From Segatella baroniae DSM 16972 = JCM 13447 (GTDB lineage: Bacteria > Bacteroidota > Bacteroidia > Bacteroidales > Bacteroidaceae): a stretch of 50,496 nt of DNA. The position numbers were made by a program, and so were the translations under genes. Numbering within the stretch: position 1 is the stretch's first letter; each line of letters begins with the position of its first letter. The notes beneath the pieces were generated by a model. The model was not told where the DNA came from. It saw nothing but the letters and a program-made list of their open reading frames with translations, and ran no database searches. Positions 36,236-45,095 of the stretch are shown one piece after another. Where the stretch lies: assembly GCF_000426585.1 (NCBI RefSeq), contig NZ_AUFQ01000021.1, positions 1-50,496 on the forward strand, given 5' to 3'.

Positions 36236-36279
36236 AAAATCGGTTTTTATCCCAGCAAAAGGTGATAAAAACCGATTTT
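36236..36279. terminator. Bidirectional terminator after galE
   Basis: A perfect 16-bp inverted repeat (36236-36251 and 36264-36279) with a 12-base loop. T-rich tails on both strands let it serve galE and the convergent operon ending at 36306. Confidence 0.85.
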
Positions 36280-36305
36280 GTTTTATCCTATGAGTATGGA
36301 GCCGT

Positions 36306-36788
36306 TCATTGCGCCGCTTGCTTTACGTTGTCAACCTCTTGCTGCGCCTTCTCCCAATCGCAGTCGAGGGAGAACTGGGTGAGGAAGTTGTCGTTGTTGT
36401 AATAAGACAGGATAAGGTCCTTGTCCATGTCGTTGAATCGCGGGCAATGTATTGTAGCCTCTTTGTAGACCATCATGATGAAATCCTTGTCCTTTTTCTT
36501 CTTGGTCTGGGCCAGCGATTCGAGAAAGCTGTTTACAAACGCATACATGGCGTAGGCCTGCACGTCCACCATGTGCATGCTGCTGTCGGGCATGAGTTCA
36601 TTGGTTTTCATCAGCATGTATTTCAGCGCATCCACCTTGAAAGTCGCTATTTTACGGACTTCCAAGTCTTTGCTTGTGTCGTTGGCCACCGCGGTCGATG
36701 TCTTTAATATTTCATTGTAGACATCTTGGGCTTTGCTCTCCGCATAGGAAAGACAGAGCAGTAAAAGTGTGATAAAAGTCTGTTTCAT
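36306..36788 (-). CDS. Exported hypothetical protein (160 aa)
   Basis: A signal peptide (MKQTFITLLLLCLSYAESKAQ) is followed by a helical, charged protein with FKVDALKYMLMKTNELMPDS, a Lys-rich stretch (QTKKKKDKDF) and a C-terminus rich in Asp and Gln. I recognise it only as a type common to Bacteroidota genomes next to ruvC; no function is known to me. It is the last gene of the rsmG-MBL-ruvC unit, 27 bases after ruvC, and is probably periplasmic. Confidence 0.75.
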   Translation of the reverse strand: MKQTFITLLLLCLSYAESKAQDVYNEILKTSTAVANDTSKDLEVRKIATFKVDALKYMLMKTNELMPDSSMHMVDVQAYAMYAFVNSFLESLAQTKKKKDKDFIMMVYKEATIHCPRFNDMDKDLILSYYNNDNFLTQFSLDCDWEKAQQEVDNVKQAAQ

Positions 36789-36815
36789 CTCTTTATATTT
36801 AATTGTAAGTTTTAA

Positions 36816-37382
36816 TCATAAGCCCGATCTGCCGGGATTTTTCGTGACGAAGTCTTTCCAACTGCGGTAATGTCTGCCTTCTATTTCCGGATTTTTCATC
36901 TGCATGAAATGGCAGTAGGCTGCGCCAAGCGCATCCGTGGCATCCATGAACTTGGGCATTTCCGAACGGTCGAGTTTCAGCAATCTCTGCAGCATGCCCG
37001 AGACTTGTTCTTTAGTGGCCTGTCCCTGTCCCGTTATCGCCATCTTTATTTTGAGAGGTGCGTATTCGTGGATGGGAACATCGTGATGGATGGCGGCCGC
37101 GATGGCAACCCCTTGGGCACGTCCCAACTTGAGCATGGACTGCACGTTCTTGCCGAAGAATGGCGCCTCGATGGCCATCTCGTCCGGTAAATATTCGTCG
37201 ATGATACTTGTCACACGGTCGAAAATCTTGCCTAATCTCAGATAGGGATCTTTGATTTTACGCAAGTCGATTATGCCCATGACAACCATCTGTGCAGTAT
37301 TTCCGGCTGTTTTTAGGACACCATACCCCATGACATTGGTCCCGGGGTCGATTCCCAATATGATTTTTTCTGTTTTATCCAA
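36816..37382 (-). CDS. ruvC: Holliday junction resolvase RuvC
   Basis: A 188-aa endonuclease that resolves Holliday junctions with RuvAB. The acidic catalytic residues lie in [15 protein letters not shown] (Asp12), [23 protein letters not shown] (Glu72) and [14 protein letters not shown] (Asp147 and Asp150). The [17 protein letters not shown] segment is also typical. Length fits the family. It lies 28 bases after the MBL hydrolase gene and 27 bases before the exported hypothetical gene on the same strand. Confidence 0.97.
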   Translation of the reverse strand: MDKTEKIILGIDPGTNVMGYGVLKTAGNTAQMVVMGIIDLRKIKDPYLRLGKIFDRVTSIIDEYLPDEMAIEAPFFGKNVQSMLKLGRAQGVAIAAAIHHDVPIHEYAPLKIKMAITGQGQATKEQVSGMLQRLLKLDRSEMPKFMDATDALGAAYCHFMQMKNPEIEGRHYRSWKDFVTKNPGRSGL

Positions 37383-37410
37383 TGTATTCTTGCCGTATTA
37401 TATGAAGGTG

Positions 37411-38055
37411 TTAGCGGCCCATGTATGGATTGTGAGCCAATTCTTCACCGATAGTGGTTTCGCCGCCATGTCCGGGAAGAACCTTTACATTGTCGGGAAG
37501 TTGGGCCAGTTGACGGAGACTGTTGATGATCATAAACATGCTTCCTTCCGCAAAATCCGTTCTGCCAATGCTGTGGCGGAACAACGTGTCGCCGCTGAAA
37601 AGCAAATGCTCGGACGCTATGTAATAGCATACGCTCCCCTTGGAGTGGCCAGGTGTTTCAATGACTTGGATTTCATGATTTCCCAACTTCAGAGTCTCGT
37701 AATTCTCCAGATGTCGTTGAACTTGTGGAAAGTCGTAAGGGATTTCCATGTTGTAGAACTTGTGGGCCTGGCGCTTTAAAGTCTCCATCAGATGGCCGTC
37801 TTTGGCCGAAACACAGGGACGCAGACCGAACTGTTCAAAAACAGTATTGTTGCCGAAGTTGTGGTCAAGATGTCCGTGAGTTGCCAAGAGGTAGAGGGGA
37901 TGCAGGTCGTTGTCCTTGATATAGTTGACGACCGCCTGCCTCTCTTCGGGATGGAAAGCCCCACAGTCGATGATGGCCGCACACCCCGTTTCGTCACTGA
38001 CGACGTAGCAATTCTCTTGGAGCATGTTGCAAACAAATGTTTTTACCGTTATCAT
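37411..38055 (-). CDS. MBL-fold metallohydrolase (glyoxalase II-like)
   Basis: A 214-aa metallo-beta-lactamase fold protein. The metal motif is ATHGHLDHNFGNN (HxHxDH), with further ligand segments ETPGHSKGSVCYYI and LFSGDTLFRHSIGR, and VLPGHGGETTIGEEL near the C-terminus. These are features of hydroxyacylglutathione hydrolase-like proteins, but glutathione use is uncertain in anaerobes, so the substrate is left open. It starts 1 base from the rsmG stop, which indicates an operon with rsmG and ruvC. Confidence 0.92.
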   Translation of the reverse strand: MITVKTFVCNMLQENCYVVSDETGCAAIIDCGAFHPEERQAVVNYIKDNDLHPLYLLATHGHLDHNFGNNTVFEQFGLRPCVSAKDGHLMETLKRQAHKFYNMEIPYDFPQVQRHLENYETLKLGNHEIQVIETPGHSKGSVCYYIASEHLLFSGDTLFRHSIGRTDFAEGSMFMIINSLRQLAQLPDNVKVLPGHGGETTIGEELAHNPYMGR

Positions 38056-38056
38056 G

Positions 38057-38674
38057 TCAATAAGAATAAACTATATATTTTTCTTTAAACCAATCCTCTT
38101 CGAAATACTTGCTGATGGAGATGGTCTCGACATGTTTGCCGAGCGGTTTGATTTCACCGGCAAGCTGCCCGCCTTTCAGGCTTATCATCCCATTGGGACG
38201 GGCGTTTGTCATCTTTGGACTGATGTTCTTGCGTACAATCTTGACCATGTCGGACAAGGGCATGACAGCTCTACTGACAATGAAGTCGTACTTCCCCTTT
38301 TCTTCTTCACCGCGCAGATGGGCGGCTTCTACATTCTCCAGGCCGATGGATTGCGCGATTTCACGTGCCACCATCACTTTTTTCCCCGTACCGTCAATCA
38401 GTTTGAAATGACATTTGGGGAACATGATGGCGAGCGGAATCCCTGGGAAACCACCACCGCAGCCGAAATCCAACAGGCGGCTACCATCTACGAAATGAAA
38501 TTCCTTCGCGATGGCCAGCGAGTGGAGTACGTGGTGCTCATAGATGTTGTCAATGTCTTTGCGTGAAATGACGTTGATCTTTGCGTTCCAATCCTTGTAA
38601 AGCGGCTCCAGAGCTTCGAATTGAGAGCGTTGCAGGTCTGTGAGCTTCTGAAAGTATTTATGAATCAGTTCCAT
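38057..38674 (-). CDS. rsmG: 16S rRNA (guanine(527)-N(7))-methyltransferase RsmG
   Basis: A 205-aa methyltransferase modifying G527 of 16S rRNA (formerly GidB). Start 38674 gives MELIHKYFQKLTDLQRSQFE; seven more in-frame codons are not needed. The SAM-binding motif RLLDFGCGGGFPGIPLAI (~60-77), DGTGKKVMVAREIAQSIGLENVEAAHLRGE, and FIVSRAVMPL are characteristic. It is the first gene of a four-gene unit (rsmG, MBL hydrolase, ruvC, exported protein). Confidence 0.96.
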   Translation of the reverse strand: MELIHKYFQKLTDLQRSQFEALEPLYKDWNAKINVISRKDIDNIYEHHVLHSLAIAKEFHFVDGSRLLDFGCGGGFPGIPLAIMFPKCHFKLIDGTGKKVMVAREIAQSIGLENVEAAHLRGEEEKGKYDFIVSRAVMPLSDMVKIVRKNISPKMTNARPNGMISLKGGQLAGEIKPLGKHVETISISKYFEEDWFKEKYIVYSY

Positions 38675-38804
38675 GCGTGTATCTTTTGATGTCAATCTTG
38701 ACGGCTCCCGCTCCGTGCGGGGCTATTTCATCTTGATTGAATATGATGGTTATATGGTTGTGAAGGATGAATTTTGACAACTGACATCATGTTTATTTAT
38801 CTCG

Positions 38805-38812
38805 CAAAATTA
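38805..38812 (-). promoter_or_regulatory. -7 box (TAATTTTG) for the rsmG operon
   Basis: Minus-strand TAATTTTG (38812 to 38805). The leader to ATG 38674 would be about 125 bases and contains a small GC hairpin (CCCGC/GCGGG near 38710-38730). Confidence 0.4.
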
Positions 38813-38833
38813 CATCATTTTATATCATATCTA

Positions 38834-38862
38834 TCTTTGTATATATAAACTTTTTGTATTTT
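38834..38862 (+). promoter_or_regulatory. Promoter of the HAD-MFS operon
   Basis: TATTTTTG at 38855-38862 with a TTTG at 38834-38837 (17-base spacing, a little short), 21 bases before the ATG at 38884. Confidence 0.5.
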
Positions 38863-38883
38863 TGCACAAAATTTGGATAGTTC

Positions 38884-39522
38884 ATGAAAAAAGTTTTTCT
38901 TTTTGATTTGGATGGGGTTATATTCAATACCGAATCTCAATATTCAACGTTTTGGAAAGAGATAGGAGCAGAATATTTGCCGGAAGTCCCTGGAATAGAA
39001 AACAAAATCAAAGGGCAGACGCTCAATCAGATTTTTGAAGCGTATTTTCAGGATAAGGAAAACGCCAGACTTTCTGTGGTAGATAAACTGAATCAACTTG
39101 AAAAGTCGATGCGTTATGAGTATATTGACGGATTCGTTCCCTTTGTGGAAAGGATTCGTGCAAAGGGCATGAAGACGGCTGTGGTCACAAGCAGCAACAG
39201 CGTAAAGATGGAGCAGGTGTATCGACAGCACCCTACATTCAAGGCTTTATTCGATCGGATATTCACGAGTGAGGATGTCACGGAAAGCAAGCCACATCCA
39301 CAATGCTATCTGTTGGGGGCAGACTACTTCAATTGTTCCCCTGAGGAATGTGTCGGATTCGAAGATAGCGTCAACGGCCTCAAGGCCGTAAGAGCCGCGG
39401 GCATGACGGTGGTTGGCTTGTCGACAACCAATCCCATAGACGTTGTGGCTCCTTTGGCTGATTTGGTGATACCCTGTTATAGGGGATTGGAGTTTGAGGA
39501 TATGCTCAAATTGGTTTTATAA
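38884..39522 (+). CDS. HAD-family hydrolase (beta-phosphoglucomutase-like)
   Basis: A 212-aa protein with the HAD motifs in order: FDLDGVIFNTES (motif I, Asp nucleophile ~8, motif start), VVTSSNS (motif II), SKPHPQCY (motif III, Lys) and GFEDSVNGLKA (motif IV). The helical cap inserted after motif I is that of the beta-phosphoglucomutase/phosphatase subgroup. Substrate is unknown. It heads an operon-like series of five genes with short gaps running to 43781. Confidence 0.9.
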   Translation: MKKVFLFDLDGVIFNTESQYSTFWKEIGAEYLPEVPGIENKIKGQTLNQIFEAYFQDKENARLSVVDKLNQLEKSMRYEYIDGFVPFVERIRAKGMKTAVVTSSNSVKMEQVYRQHPTFKALFDRIFTSEDVTESKPHPQCYLLGADYFNCSPEECVGFEDSVNGLKAVRAAGMTVVGLSTTNPIDVVAPLADLVIPCYRGLEFEDMLKLVL

Positions 39523-39541
39523 CTGCATAATTAAGATTCTT

Positions 39542-40729
39542 TTGGATACGCAAAACACCCCTGTCCACGCAAAACTTTGGCATTCGGCCTTTTGGATGAT
39601 AGCCTTGGCATGCTTTTGTTTGACTTCTGCCGTGTACATGCGCTTGTCTCTAATCCCCATTGTGCTTGTTCAAAAAGGCTTTTTGACGTGGCAAATTGCG
39701 GCAGTAGTGGTTGCGTATGGGGTAGGGTTATATGCCTTGGGAGCAAAATGCTCGTTTTGGGTTCAGACCTACAGGCGCAATCTTGTTTGCATCAGAGGTG
39801 TCGTCGGAACCATGTCCGTATTGGGAGTGATGTGGTTCTTGGAAAACAACAATTTGAATATCCCCCAACAATCGTTCTTCATCCTGTTTGTTTGTTTGAG
39901 CTTCTTGCTGGGTGCATTCTTTGGCTTGTCGCTCATGGTGATTGCTTCGACCCTTGTGATAGACGTCTGTGAGTCTTTCCGACGAACGGAGGCAAATTAT
40001 GTATCGGGATGGTTTACAAGGTTTGCACTCCCGTTGGGACCGCTTTTCGCCTTGCTGGTCATCAGATACGAACGGCAGAATTGGGGCGGTCTCGTTCCTA
40101 TGGCTTTGGCGTTTGTAGCATTGTTTCTGATGTCCATCGTCAGGTTTCCATTCAAGGCACCGGAAGATCATGTTCCTTCATTAAGCCTTGATCGTTTTTT
40201 TCTGCCTCGTGGAATCGTCTTGTTTTGCAACCAGGCATTGATTCTATTGTCTATAGGCCTGTTGCTTGTGGGCAACTTCACTCCTTTGTTCTTCGCGATG
40301 CTGTTTGCCGGTTGTTTGCTGGCGGTCGTTTCCGCAAGGTTTGTGTTTTTGAATGCCGACCTCAAGAGTGAAATCGTCACCGGGCATTTGCTCATTGTCA
40401 TGGCTTTGGCGCTCATGTTGTTGAATCATGACGACAAGGCCTTGTCCTACATAGAGCCCGCATTGCTGGGACTTGGCGTTGGTATTGTCGGTGCGCGATT
40501 TCAATTGTTCTTTATCAAATTAAGCAATCATTGTCAGCGAGGAACCAGCCAAAGTTCATTTTTCCTGAGTTGGGAGACTGGGCTGGTGGCAGGCGTCGCT
40601 TTGGGATGTTTCATGTTGCCCCATGGGAAAGAACTTTTAGAAGAGTTTGCCGTCGCCGTTGCTGGCATTTCGTTATTGATCTATCAATTTTATACACATA
40701 CATGGTATCTGAAAAATAAAAACAGATAA
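39542..40729 (+). CDS. MFS transporter
   Basis: A ~395-aa polytopic membrane protein with about 11-12 hydrophobic segments (first: SAFWMIALACFCLTSAVYM; last: LLEEFAVAVAGISLLIYQFY), fitting the major facilitator superfamily. The GVGLYALGAKCSFWVQTYRR loop after the second segment resembles the family's A-loop. No ATG lies near the start. TTG 39542 is chosen because it gives a short N-terminus ahead of the first membrane segment; a TTG at 39494 would overlap the HAD gene. Substrate unknown. Confidence 0.75.
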   Translation: MDTQNTPVHAKLWHSAFWMIALACFCLTSAVYMRLSLIPIVLVQKGFLTWQIAAVVVAYGVGLYALGAKCSFWVQTYRRNLVCIRGVVGTMSVLGVMWFLENNNLNIPQQSFFILFVCLSFLLGAFFGLSLMVIASTLVIDVCESFRRTEANYVSGWFTRFALPLGPLFALLVIRYERQNWGGLVPMALAFVALFLMSIVRFPFKAPEDHVPSLSLDRFFLPRGIVLFCNQALILLSIGLLLVGNFTPLFFAMLFAGCLLAVVSARFVFLNADLKSEIVTGHLLIVMALALMLLNHDDKALSYIEPALLGLGVGIVGARFQLFFIKLSNHCQRGTSQSSFFLSWETGLVAGVALGCFMLPHGKELLEEFAVAVAGISLLIYQFYTHTWYLKNKNR

Positions 40730-40746
40730 TCTGCGTTCTCATATTG

Positions 40747-42183
40747 ATGTTGCGTAAGTTGCTCCTCTTTTTGATTGGTATTGTTGCTGTCTCAAGCTTG
40801 GCTTCTTGCATGGTGGATGACAGCTACTCTTCAGAAACAAATGTCGGTTTGGCCTTTTCTGAAGATACGGTCTCTCTTGACACGATTTTTACAAGTACCC
40901 CGTCTACGACTAAGTCCATGTGGGTTTATAATCGTTCTAAAGAGAATCTTAGATTCGATATAGATCTTGTAGGCGGAAATCAGCAAGGGTTTAGGGTCAA
41001 TGCAAATGGCCGCTTCTTGAGCCCTCTTATTGGAAGCCGGTTGCATGATGTCGAATTGAAACGAAATGACAGCTTGAGAATTTATGTAGAAGTCACCCCC
41101 GAAAATGTCAGTTCGGCATTAGAGACGTCGCTGACCGACCTGTTGACATTTGGCTTTTCCAATGGCTTTAAGCAGTCGGTGGTGCTTCGCGCTCATGTAT
41201 TGAAGGCAATAGTGATTCAGTCATTGTCACTTGACAGAGATACAGTATTGGCGGGTGATGTTCCATATTTGGTCAAAGAAAGTATTGTCGTTCATAAGGA
41301 CAAGACTTTGACACTTGATGCAGGAACGAAGTTTTATTTTGAATCGGGAGCATGTTTGAAGGTGGATGGGAGATTGATATGTAAGGGAACTCCCGACAGA
41401 CTTGTCGTATTCAGAGGGAGCCGATTTGACAAAATTGCCGAGGGAATCCCCTATGACAGAATCAGCGGGCAGTGGCAAGGCATTCGCTTTGGAGAATTGT
41501 CCTATGAGAATATGCTGGAGTACGTGGACATTCATTCCGCTCACGATGCGCTGTATTGCGATTCTGCACAAGACAACAATCGCCGTCGACTCTCGATCCG
41601 GCAATGCCAAGTATATAATAATGACGGCTATGGGCTTTTTGCATCAAATTCCAATATCGATATGGAAAACTGTGTCTTTGCCAATTCTGCAAAGAGCTGT
41701 ATGGAATTTCATGGAGGGACAATCAGCTTAAATGGTGTTACCGCTGCACAATTCTACCCCTTCAGCGGGGGACAGGGAAAGGCTCTTTTGTTGTCAAATG
41801 GCAGTTCGCTTGATTTTCAAGCATCTAATTCTATCATTACGGGCTACGGCAACTCTGAAATAGATTTCAACAAGACAAACAAACCATACTCGTTCAATTA
41901 CAATTTCAGAAATAGCCTGATACGTTTGGCCAAGCCTTCCGAGCCCGAGGATTTGCAACATTTCCAAGAGGTAGTGTTTGAAGACGCAGATGATTCAATT
42001 GGCGTTGGAATCAAACAATTCGACGGAATCAATACAGAACTCTTCTTCTATCGTTTCAATTTGAACAAGCTGTCGAAAGCTATTGGTGTGGCTGATCCTT
42101 TGTCTACTCCGCAGGTTGATGTGTATGGGCGAAAGAGAAGAGCCCGTCCTGCGGCTGGAGCCGTAGAGTTTTTTGACAATTAA
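40747..42183 (+). CDS. Lipoprotein with right-handed beta-helix repeats
   Basis: A 478-aa predicted surface or periplasmic lipoprotein: lipobox SSLASC with Cys21. An Ig-like beta domain (residues ~30-150, TVSLDTIFTSTPSTTKSMWVYNRS onward) precedes a parallel beta-helix (~175-400) with repeated hydrophobic rungs such as RRLSIRQCQVYNNDGYGLF and SNIDMENCVFANSA. Such folds usually belong to polysaccharide-active or adhesive proteins, but no active-site motif is evident. The C-terminus ends in a proline/arginine-rich GRKRRARPAAGAVEF motif. It lies 17 bases after the MFS gene and 10 bases before cytidine deaminase. Confidence 0.8.
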   Translation: MLRKLLLFLIGIVAVSSLASCMVDDSYSSETNVGLAFSEDTVSLDTIFTSTPSTTKSMWVYNRSKENLRFDIDLVGGNQQGFRVNANGRFLSPLIGSRLHDVELKRNDSLRIYVEVTPENVSSALETSLTDLLTFGFSNGFKQSVVLRAHVLKAIVIQSLSLDRDTVLAGDVPYLVKESIVVHKDKTLTLDAGTKFYFESGACLKVDGRLICKGTPDRLVVFRGSRFDKIAEGIPYDRISGQWQGIRFGELSYENMLEYVDIHSAHDALYCDSAQDNNRRRLSIRQCQVYNNDGYGLFASNSNIDMENCVFANSAKSCMEFHGGTISLNGVTAAQFYPFSGGQGKALLLSNGSSLDFQASNSIITGYGNSEIDFNKTNKPYSFNYNFRNSLIRLAKPSEPEDLQHFQEVVFEDADDSIGVGIKQFDGINTELFFYRFNLNKLSKAIGVADPLSTPQVDVYGRKRRARPAAGAVEFFDN

Positions 42184-42193
42184 TTTTCTGTAT

Positions 42194-42676
42194 ATGAAGA
42201 ATTTGAAAATAGAAATCAAGTTTCGTTGTTGCCAGCTTGAAGAACTTCTTCCCGACGAGATTGAACTTGTAGAGCAGGCGAAACGTGCGACAAATCACTC
42301 TTACGCAAAGTATAGTCATTTCCATGTGGGGGCAGCTATCCGATTGGAAGATGGACGTATTGTGCAGGGGGCAAACCAGGAAAATGCGGCCTATCCTTCG
42401 GGGTTGTGTGCGGAACGTACTGCCATTTTTGCCGCACAGGCTCAGTTTCCAGAGCATCCGATAACGCAAATAGCCATTGCTGCAAGAAATCAGAATGGCT
42501 TTTTGAAGGAGCCGATAACACCTTGCGGAGCTTGTCGCCAGGTGATGATGGAAATGGAAGACCGTTATGGGGTTGACTTGAAAATCTATCTTTACGGGAC
42601 GAACGGAGTCTATGTGATAAGTTCTGTGAAGGACATGTTGCCTTTTTCGTTTATTGGCAAGAATATGGAAGGATGA
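42194..42676 (+). CDS. cdd: Cytidine deaminase
   Basis: A 160-aa zinc deaminase converting cytidine or deoxycytidine to uridine. The zinc and catalytic signature is NAAYPSGLCAERTAIF (Cys72, Glu74) and ITPCGACRQVM (Cys111, Cys114), with the N-terminal YAKYSHFHVGAAI typical of the homotetrameric family. Start 42194 (MKNLKIEIKF) is chosen over an upstream in-frame TTG-type start that overlaps the previous stop. It lies 10 bases after the beta-helix lipoprotein gene and 4 bases before the lactonase gene. Confidence 0.95.
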   Translation: MKNLKIEIKFRCCQLEELLPDEIELVEQAKRATNHSYAKYSHFHVGAAIRLEDGRIVQGANQENAAYPSGLCAERTAIFAAQAQFPEHPITQIAIAARNQNGFLKEPITPCGACRQVMMEMEDRYGVDLKIYLYGTNGVYVISSVKDMLPFSFIGKNMEG

Positions 42677-42680
42677 TTTT

Positions 42681-43781
42681 ATGTTGAAGTCCATTGTTGC
42701 AGCATTATTGCTGTGTAGTTCTTGGGGAACGGGATATTCCGAGAACGAATCTCAGGAGTTGGCACTTGTCGTCGGAACCTATACAGACACGGGCAGCCAT
42801 GGCATATATTCCTTGCGTTTCAATCAAGAAACTGGTACTTATGTCTTATTGGATTCACTGGCTCTTGTCAATCCGTCTTACTTGACTTTTGGCAAAGATT
42901 CGAGAGTCTTTTACGCCGTCAGTGAGCTGGGGGATAAAAATGCCTCTTTAAATTCTGTTGGCTTCAATGCGAAAACGGGACAGATGCGTTTGTTGAACAC
43001 GGTGGCCACCGATGGAGAAGACCCTTGTTATGTGGAAGTTGCCAATCGTATGGCGCTGACTGCAAATTATAGTGGCGGCTCGTTGAGCACCTTTGTCATC
43101 AATCGTGATGGCACTTTGTCCAAGCTGAAAACTCGGTTTGAAGGACATGTAGGCGGCCCCGACTCGTCACGGCAAGGTCAGGCGCATATTCATTGCGTCA
43201 AGAAAATGAACGACGGCTATATATTGGCTTCTGATTTTAGCGCAGACCAACTTCTGGCTTTCAGGCTTGATACCGCAGACAATGTCCTGAAACCTCGTGG
43301 TGTAGCCGGTAGGCTGCCTCTTGATTCAGGACCGAGGCATATCATTACGTCTCGCAATGGGCGGCTTGTATATGTGATGAGTGAACTGTCGGGCGCAGTA
43401 ACGGTCTTTCAGTATCATGCCGGACGTGTGAAGCTGGTTCAGTCTGTTTTGTCTGACAGTGCGTTTGCACGCGGAGGAGCTGACATTCATCTTACTCCAG
43501 ACGGACGTTTCCTGTATGCAAGCAACCGTTTGAAGAATGACGGCCTGTCTATATTTCAAGTGTTGTCGAATGGAAAATTACGAAAAGTCGGCTATCAGCG
43601 GACAGGCATTCATCCCCGAAACTTCAACATAACACCGAATGGTCGTTATTTGTTGGCAGCATGTCGTGACAGCGACATGATACAAATATTCCGCATCGAC
43701 AAGCGGTCTGGGATGTTGGAGGATACGGGCAGGCTTATCAACTTGCCGCATCCCGTCTGTATTCAGTTTGCCAAAAGATAG
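42681..43781 (+). CDS. Lactonase-family seven-bladed beta-propeller protein, exported
   Basis: A 366-aa protein of the 6-phosphogluconolactonase (YkgB/Pgl) type. Start 42681 gives a signal peptide MLKSIVAALLLCSSWGTGYS. Propeller landmarks include VVGTYTDTGSHGIYSLRFN, EVANRMALTANYSGGSLS and DSGPRHIITSRNGRLVYVMSE, and HIHLTP- and NFNITPNGRYLL-type strands. The usual members are cytosolic; here the signal peptide suggests the periplasm, so the substrate need not be 6-phosphogluconolactone. It closes the five-gene unit and is followed by a terminator. Confidence 0.88.
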   Translation: MLKSIVAALLLCSSWGTGYSENESQELALVVGTYTDTGSHGIYSLRFNQETGTYVLLDSLALVNPSYLTFGKDSRVFYAVSELGDKNASLNSVGFNAKTGQMRLLNTVATDGEDPCYVEVANRMALTANYSGGSLSTFVINRDGTLSKLKTRFEGHVGGPDSSRQGQAHIHCVKKMNDGYILASDFSADQLLAFRLDTADNVLKPRGVAGRLPLDSGPRHIITSRNGRLVYVMSELSGAVTVFQYHAGRVKLVQSVLSDSAFARGGADIHLTPDGRFLYASNRLKNDGLSIFQVLSNGKLRKVGYQRTGIHPRNFNITPNGRYLLAACRDSDMIQIFRIDKRSGMLEDTGRLINLPHPVCIQFAKR

Positions 43782-43790
43782 GAAAAGAAA

Positions 43791-43817
43791 AAGGAACCAA
43801 TGATGGTTCCTTTTTTT
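43791..43817. terminator. Terminator after the lactonase gene, also next to tRNA-Cys
   Basis: AAGGAACC (43791-43798) pairs with GGTTCCTT (43805-43812) around a 6-base loop, and T residues continue to 43817. The minus strand also has a T-rich tail, so it may end the tRNA transcript too. Confidence 0.85.
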
Positions 43818-43818
43818 G

Positions 43819-43889
43819 AGGTGTCTAGCGGAGTCGAACCGCTCTACACGGTTTTGCAGACCGTTACCTAACCGCTCGGTTAAGACACC
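43819..43889 (-). tRNA. tRNA-Cys (anticodon GCA)
   Basis: Read on the minus strand, a complete 71-base cloverleaf: acceptor stem GGTGTCT pairs with AGACACC, D-arm ACCGAGCGGTTAGGT, anticodon stem ACGGT/ACCGT with loop CTGCAAA (anticodon GCA), and T-arm GCGGTTCGACTCCGC. Discriminator base is T, as expected for tRNA-Cys. CCA is not encoded. Confidence 0.96.
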
Positions 43890-43903
43890 AAAATTATGCG
43901 AAG

Positions 43904-43977
43904 TCGGGGCGACAGGATTCGAACCTGCGGCCGCCTGGTCCCAAACCAGGAGCGCTACCGGGCTGCGCTACACCCCG
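43904..43977 (-). tRNA. tRNA-Pro (anticodon TGG)
   Basis: A 74-base cloverleaf on the minus strand: acceptor stem CGGGGTG/CGCCCCG (one T-G pair), anticodon stem CCTGG/CCAGG with loop TTTGGGA (anticodon TGG), and T-arm with GGTTCGAATCC. It lies 14 bases from tRNA-Cys, and both are probably transcribed together. CCA is not encoded. Confidence 0.96.
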
Positions 43978-44138
43978 TTTGCTCTAAGAGAGCTCTTCCC
44001 TAAATTGCGTGTGCAAAGATATGGGATTTATTTTGATTGGCCAAATTTTTCGTATTGTTTTTCTTCTTATATTAAATCATGCGCGGCGGACAGCCTGCAT
44101 TTTTCACCATAAGCGGCTTGAAATACAAGAAGTCTTTT

Positions 44139-45017
44139 TCAATCAATCTCCATGCCTTTTGCTTCCAGTTCCCGGTGTCTTTGTTCTTGTCGTAGGGCCT
44201 TTTCAGAAGCAAGGTGGGCATACCCATTAGTTTCCGCTTCTTCCGGAAGGATTCTCATCGTGTTGGCCTTTTTGATGAGGTCCATTACTACTTCGCCGCC
44301 CAATATCAATCCGGCTGCCGCAGGAACGAATGCGTTGCTGGCCGGAATGCTGCGACGCTTCGTCCCCGCTCTCATGTCGCTGTCCGGTTGAATGCAATGG
44401 CAGCCGGCTGAAGTATTGTCTTCTATCGGTTTCAACGGCTCTTCTTTGCTGTAAACCACTTTAAGTCTTGGAATATTCAGTTTGCGCAGTTTCTTTCTGA
44501 TGATTTTGGCTAACGGATCCATTTCCGTTTGGTTGATGTCCGCTATTTCGAAGGCTGCCGCATCGAGTTTGTTAGCCGCCCCCATGCTTGACATCAAAGG
44601 TATGCCAAGTGCGTGGCAACGTTTGATTAATTCCAGTTTTGCCGAAACGGTATCAACGCAGTCAACTACATAATCATATTTCGACAAGTCGATTTCATCC
44701 GCATTTTGTGGCAAATAAAAAAAGCGATGTTTGTGGACGATACACTTCTCGTTGATGTCGTGTATGCGATCGGCTGCCACGTCTACTTTGTATTTGCCAA
44801 CAGTAGACAAAAGAGCGATCAGCTGGCGATTTAAATTTGTGACGCAGACCAGGTCGTCGTCAAATAAATCCAATTCTCCAACTCCGCTGCGAGCCAGCAC
44901 CTCCACGACATATCCACCAACACCTCCAATGCCGAAAACGGCTACACGTGAGCCTTTCAATGTGTCGATGGCTGGTTTTCCAAGAAGCATTTGAGTCCGT
45001 GAAAATTTATTCTGCAT
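44139..45017 (-). CDS. tcdA: tRNA threonylcarbamoyladenosine dehydratase TcdA
   Basis: A 292-aa E1-like (ThiF/MoeB) protein that cyclises t6A37 in tRNA to ct6A. The ATP-binding signature VAVFGIGGVGGYVVEVLARSGVG (~29-51), the LDLFDDDLVCVTNLNRQL segment with Arg contacts and DYVVDCVDTVSAKLELI are characteristic; KVVYSKEEPLKP and the SAGCHCIQPD segment also fit the family. The start MQNKFSRTQMLLGKPAID is typical. It is downstream of the hemW-like gene, separated by 78 bases, and upstream of the tRNA pair on the same strand. Confidence 0.93.
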   Translation of the reverse strand: MQNKFSRTQMLLGKPAIDTLKGSRVAVFGIGGVGGYVVEVLARSGVGELDLFDDDLVCVTNLNRQLIALLSTVGKYKVDVAADRIHDINEKCIVHKHRFFYLPQNADEIDLSKYDYVVDCVDTVSAKLELIKRCHALGIPLMSSMGAANKLDAAAFEIADINQTEMDPLAKIIRKKLRKLNIPRLKVVYSKEEPLKPIEDNTSAGCHCIQPDSDMRAGTKRRSIPASNAFVPAAAGLILGGEVVMDLIKKANTMRILPEEAETNGYAHLASEKALRQEQRHRELEAKGMEID

Positions 45018-45095
45018 ACCTTCTAATATATATTATGGCTGTTTGATGGAACAAAAATACAATATTTTTCCAAGATTCGTGAGGATGAAAGGGGA

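Noticed and set aside
43819..43977. Integrated element at the tRNA-Cys/tRNA-Pro pair
   Set aside because: No integrase gene or duplicated tRNA end is seen on either side.
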